Assembly (NCBI GenBank): GCA_013076295.1
Contig: RQOL01000772.1
Coordinates: 4,617,087-4,681,086 of the forward strand
Reading direction: 5' to 3'
Source of the DNA: Sanderia malayensis
Lineage: Eukaryota > Cnidaria > Scyphozoa > Semaeostomeae > Pelagiidae
Length of the DNA: 64,000 nt
Below the pieces are notes generated by a model. It saw only the letters and a list, made by a program, of their open reading frames with translations. It searched no databases and had not been told where the DNA came from. The number at the start of each line of letters is the position of its first letter. The stretch's first letter is position 1. A program made the translations under genes and the position numbers. Positions 61,901 to 64,000 of this stretch are shown in pieces.

Positions 61901-63068
61901 GGTCACGTGACCAAAATATAAATATCGGCAAAATATAAAAAACTATATATCATTCGAAAGCTCTTCCAACGTAGAGCCTATAACAGAAATTTATTTTGAC
62001 CTAAGATGAACAACAAAAAAGTTATGAACGATTAGGCCCAAAAATTTTCCGAAAAATGACGTCATCAGTCATGTGACTTTGGGGCGATTTTCGGAAAGGT
62101 ACCAAGTGTAATTTTGAAGCTTACCATCATATCTATCAGAATCAAGCGAGAAAACAAACATTAGGCACTTTGTTAGATTGTTAGACTATATGCCCTGTCT
62201 ATAAGAACATTTCCATAAAAAAGTACCGCATGATAACCGATAATATATTGTGAGGATAATCTTCAACAAGTCACGTATATATTTGATGGCATGATGATGA
62301 TGTTTATGAAATGTGAATTTTGATGTTTTCAAAATGAGATCTTACCTTGTGTAACGAGGCCTGGTTCGACAACATCCTGGATTTTCTCCTTCTTTAATGT
62401 CTGCCACTTTATAGTCACAGCAAAATTGTTTCTTGGAATTATACGGTTGACCATAGCAGCATTGGTCTTGGTCAGCTTTTCTCTTCAAGACTGGCTGGAT
62501 TTCATGAAGAAAGACAGCAGATGAATGAATGTAAGCATTATCAAGAAGAAGCGTGTGGGGTATACAGTTCAGATATGGAAGTGGTTCTCGTTAGATATTT
62601 ACCTGCAAGGCACAACATAAACGAGTTGTTTTATCATAAGACTGATGACCACAACATGCTGTATTATTTCGTCCGCTTTTCGCAAAGTCTTGAAGGAATC
62701 CTGCACAGCATATAAAGTCTTTCTTTTGGTATAAAAATGCTCCACAACAATCAGATCTGTTAAAAATTAGAAATTGGAGAAAACTTGAAATATTTGCAAA
62801 TTTAATGGTGTGTACTTTTGTAAATTTTCAAAGTTATCCATTATTCGATGGAACTGGCATGAATGACGCACAACAACCATTTGAGTTTAAAATGAAGCAG
62901 GCAACAAAAAACTTGCAATCACACTTACGCTCCTCCAAAGAGTGGAATGAGTGTTCCTTCGCAGCAGGTATGTGTCTTTATATCATATTTGACATTTCTG
63001 CAGCACCCTTGTCTTCTTCGTTCAATTAATTCATTGTTACAACATCCTTGCGAGCGTCGTGAGTAAGG
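58948..63068 (-). CDS. Galaxin-like di-cysteine repeat protein, 5' partial
   Basis: Visible minus-strand exons: 63068-62929, 62756-62603, 62494-62346 and 59293-58948, all in phase, about 262 residues. An acceptor at 63069-63071 shows that more exons lie upstream. Sixteen CC pairs are spaced by 9-20 residues in units such as CCGHQSYDKTTRLCC, CCLSKAYNTKTQMCC and CCGYYPYDGNKYLCC. This is the galaxin pattern, known from coral skeletal organic matrix and also from other, non-calcifying animals. It should be secreted, but the signal peptide is outside the visible exons. The protein ends in a basic tail (GRKVLPRGRTSHQH). A foldback element fills the last intron. Confidence 0.8.
59691..59933 (-). other. 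80-residue ORF, left arm copy
   Basis: The frame starts MSSKVRCPKTEIGITMFLQ and includes VIAPAACLWPDGGVPTAIWG. Its translation is identical to the ORF in the other arm. Whether it is translated is unknown; identity is expected from the arm identity alone. Confidence 0.3.
60462..61181 (-). pseudogene. LINE reverse transcriptase C-terminal fragment in the foldback loop
   Basis: Read from 61181 down, the frame contains ILTYGSECWTVSSTVRKRIE and ASEMWFIRRML.ISWT. After one stop codon (TGA at 60743-60741) it continues in the same frame with HVSNEETLQ, WKDITQRKRKFIGHVIRKEE and LTGKIQGKKARGRQR. These are the classic C-terminal blocks of non-LTR endonuclease/reverse transcriptases. The catalytic RT motifs are absent. 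Confidence 0.75.
61646..61888 (+). other. 80-residue ORF, right arm copy
   Basis: This is the exact translated copy of the left-arm ORF at 59691-59933, on the opposite strand. Confidence 0.3.
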
Positions 63069-64000
63069 CTACAAGACGTAAACAGGAGTTTTTCTCAGGA
63101 CCCTCAAACCTTGGGATCTAAGTATACGGAGGCCCATATGTCGGTCTCTCCAATTACTTATAACATGCAGCATGCGCATTTGAAAAAATCTTAGTTGCGT
63201 AGACCGATATATCTGCGGTGACCAGTTTGCATGACTGAATTGGCCTTTACCCCTGAAAGATAATACATCGGATAGCCGGTACATATCCAATACATCGGAT
63301 ATATTATACCCATTCAAAGCAAAAAATTGGATAGCCGATATATCGGTTACACCGCATAACCGGAATTTATATTAAATCTTACAGTGAAGTGAGAGATATA
63401 TCGACTATAGGTGAGATAATTCAGCTGCACCTATTTTTTATGAGAAACCAATTATAAGCCAGTACTCAAAAACAGAAGAGATTAACAATTTAGCTTGGTC
63501 ATGTTCTACTGTGATGTGATGTTACTGTTTTGTTTGATATCGTTTTATTTATCGCTTTGTTAATGTGATATTTTTGAAAAGATGCTATACAAATCCTAAG
63601 AAACTTTGAAGAAGCTTGAGTTTTGAAATTTTCTGATGCCTAAAGAAACTGGAGTAGCTACTCACTGTCGAGGTTGATTTCTTATAAAGAAAATGGGTAT
63701 GGCCGATATATCGGTGTGGCCGATATATCGTCTTCTTCCATCTCCATATAAACGGATCCTTTTTGGACACTTGGGGTGGGGTGATAGCGAGCTAAGCTGG
63801 AGGTTCACTGGACTGAACTGAACCACGTCGTTTCAAGTGCTTTTTCGGTTACGGAGAACAATATTGAACTTATTGTGTCAAACTGAAACTAAATCTCTGG
63901 TGCAACAACGACTCTTCTTAGCAACAGAAAAAGATAGCATGAATTAAAAGCAAAAAGCAAGAAATTTTGCTAATATGAAAATAAACCTTATTTCCGCAAC
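63069..64000. other. Galaxin-like intron or upstream region
   Basis: I could not place another di-cysteine exon here. The stretch has repeated CCGATATATCGG palindromes (63335-63346, 63703-63714, partial copies at 63204 and 63720) and a TTTCTTATAAAG motif near 63679, both typical of transposon remnants. Confidence 0.4.

Larger units (their letters stand above)
59377..62202. mobile_element. Foldback element with 1.0-kb arms and a LINE fragment in its loop
   Basis: The left arm (59377-60385) and right arm (61172-62202) are inverted near-identical copies. They start ATAGACAGGGCATATAGTC and end with its complement. The 786-bp loop carries a reverse transcriptase remnant on the minus strand. Both arms encode the same 80-residue ORF reading outward. 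A small indel distinguishes the arms near 60295-60310 against 61240-61290. No clear target duplication is visible. The element sits in the last galaxin-like intron. Confidence 0.85.

Overview
The window is nuclear DNA of an animal, most likely a cnidarian and probably an anthozoan. The genes are rich in spliceosomal introns (GT-AG, with two apparent GC-AG cases), the proteins are metazoan, and the right edge encodes a galaxin-like protein with 16 di-cysteine motifs, a family best known from coral skeletons. The left edge holds a fibrinogen-like domain of the contactin-associated (Caspr) type. The sequence is AT-rich and dense in cut-and-paste transposon remnants. Species assignment is inference. 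No rRNA, tRNA, CRISPR or bacterial operon was recognised.

Layout, left to right. 3-587 (+): partial Caspr-like fibrinogen domain. 1212-3782: a foldback transposon with arms of about 1.1 kb. 3815-4913: a frameshifted membrane-protein exon interrupted by a hAT fragment. 6180-11308 (+): CENPJ/CPAP/SAS-4 centriole protein, 15 exons. 11740-13969 (-): bleomycin hydrolase, convergent with CENPJ and divergent from 14406-16373 (+), an intronless acyl-CoA oxidase. 16866-18452: a Mutator-like element with a 9-bp target duplication, ending 62 bp before the start codon of 18515-32506 (+), a glucosidase-like GH63 gene. Two antisense genes are nested in GH63 introns: mitochondrial ribosome recycling factor (19590-21767) and an intronless seven-transmembrane PRRT3/4-like protein (25122-26231). 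32957-33708: a Tigger/pogo-like element. 34387-43049 (+): PITPNM/RdgB lipid-transfer protein, 18 exons. 43990-47292 (-): a T-box transcription factor. 49330-52056 (+): POLDIP2. 52688-57795 (-): CUEDC1, with two transposons in its introns. 58948 to beyond 63068 (-): galaxin-like, with a 2.8-kb foldback element in its last visible intron.

The genes are ordinary, functionally unrelated animal loci and do not form a pathway. Exon structures were assembled by reading splice sites and checking phase. Every spliced model reads through in frame, apart from a suspicious 34-nt gap in CENPJ.

The least ordinary material is the mobile DNA. There are two unrelated foldback elements with arms of about 1 kb and outward-reading ORFs. 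There is also a clean MULE at the GH63 promoter, a 1.7-kb TTAA element with long inverted ends, and several MITEs with exact TA duplications. On the gene side, the intronless acyl-CoA oxidase and the GH63 host gene with two opposite-strand guests deserve attention.
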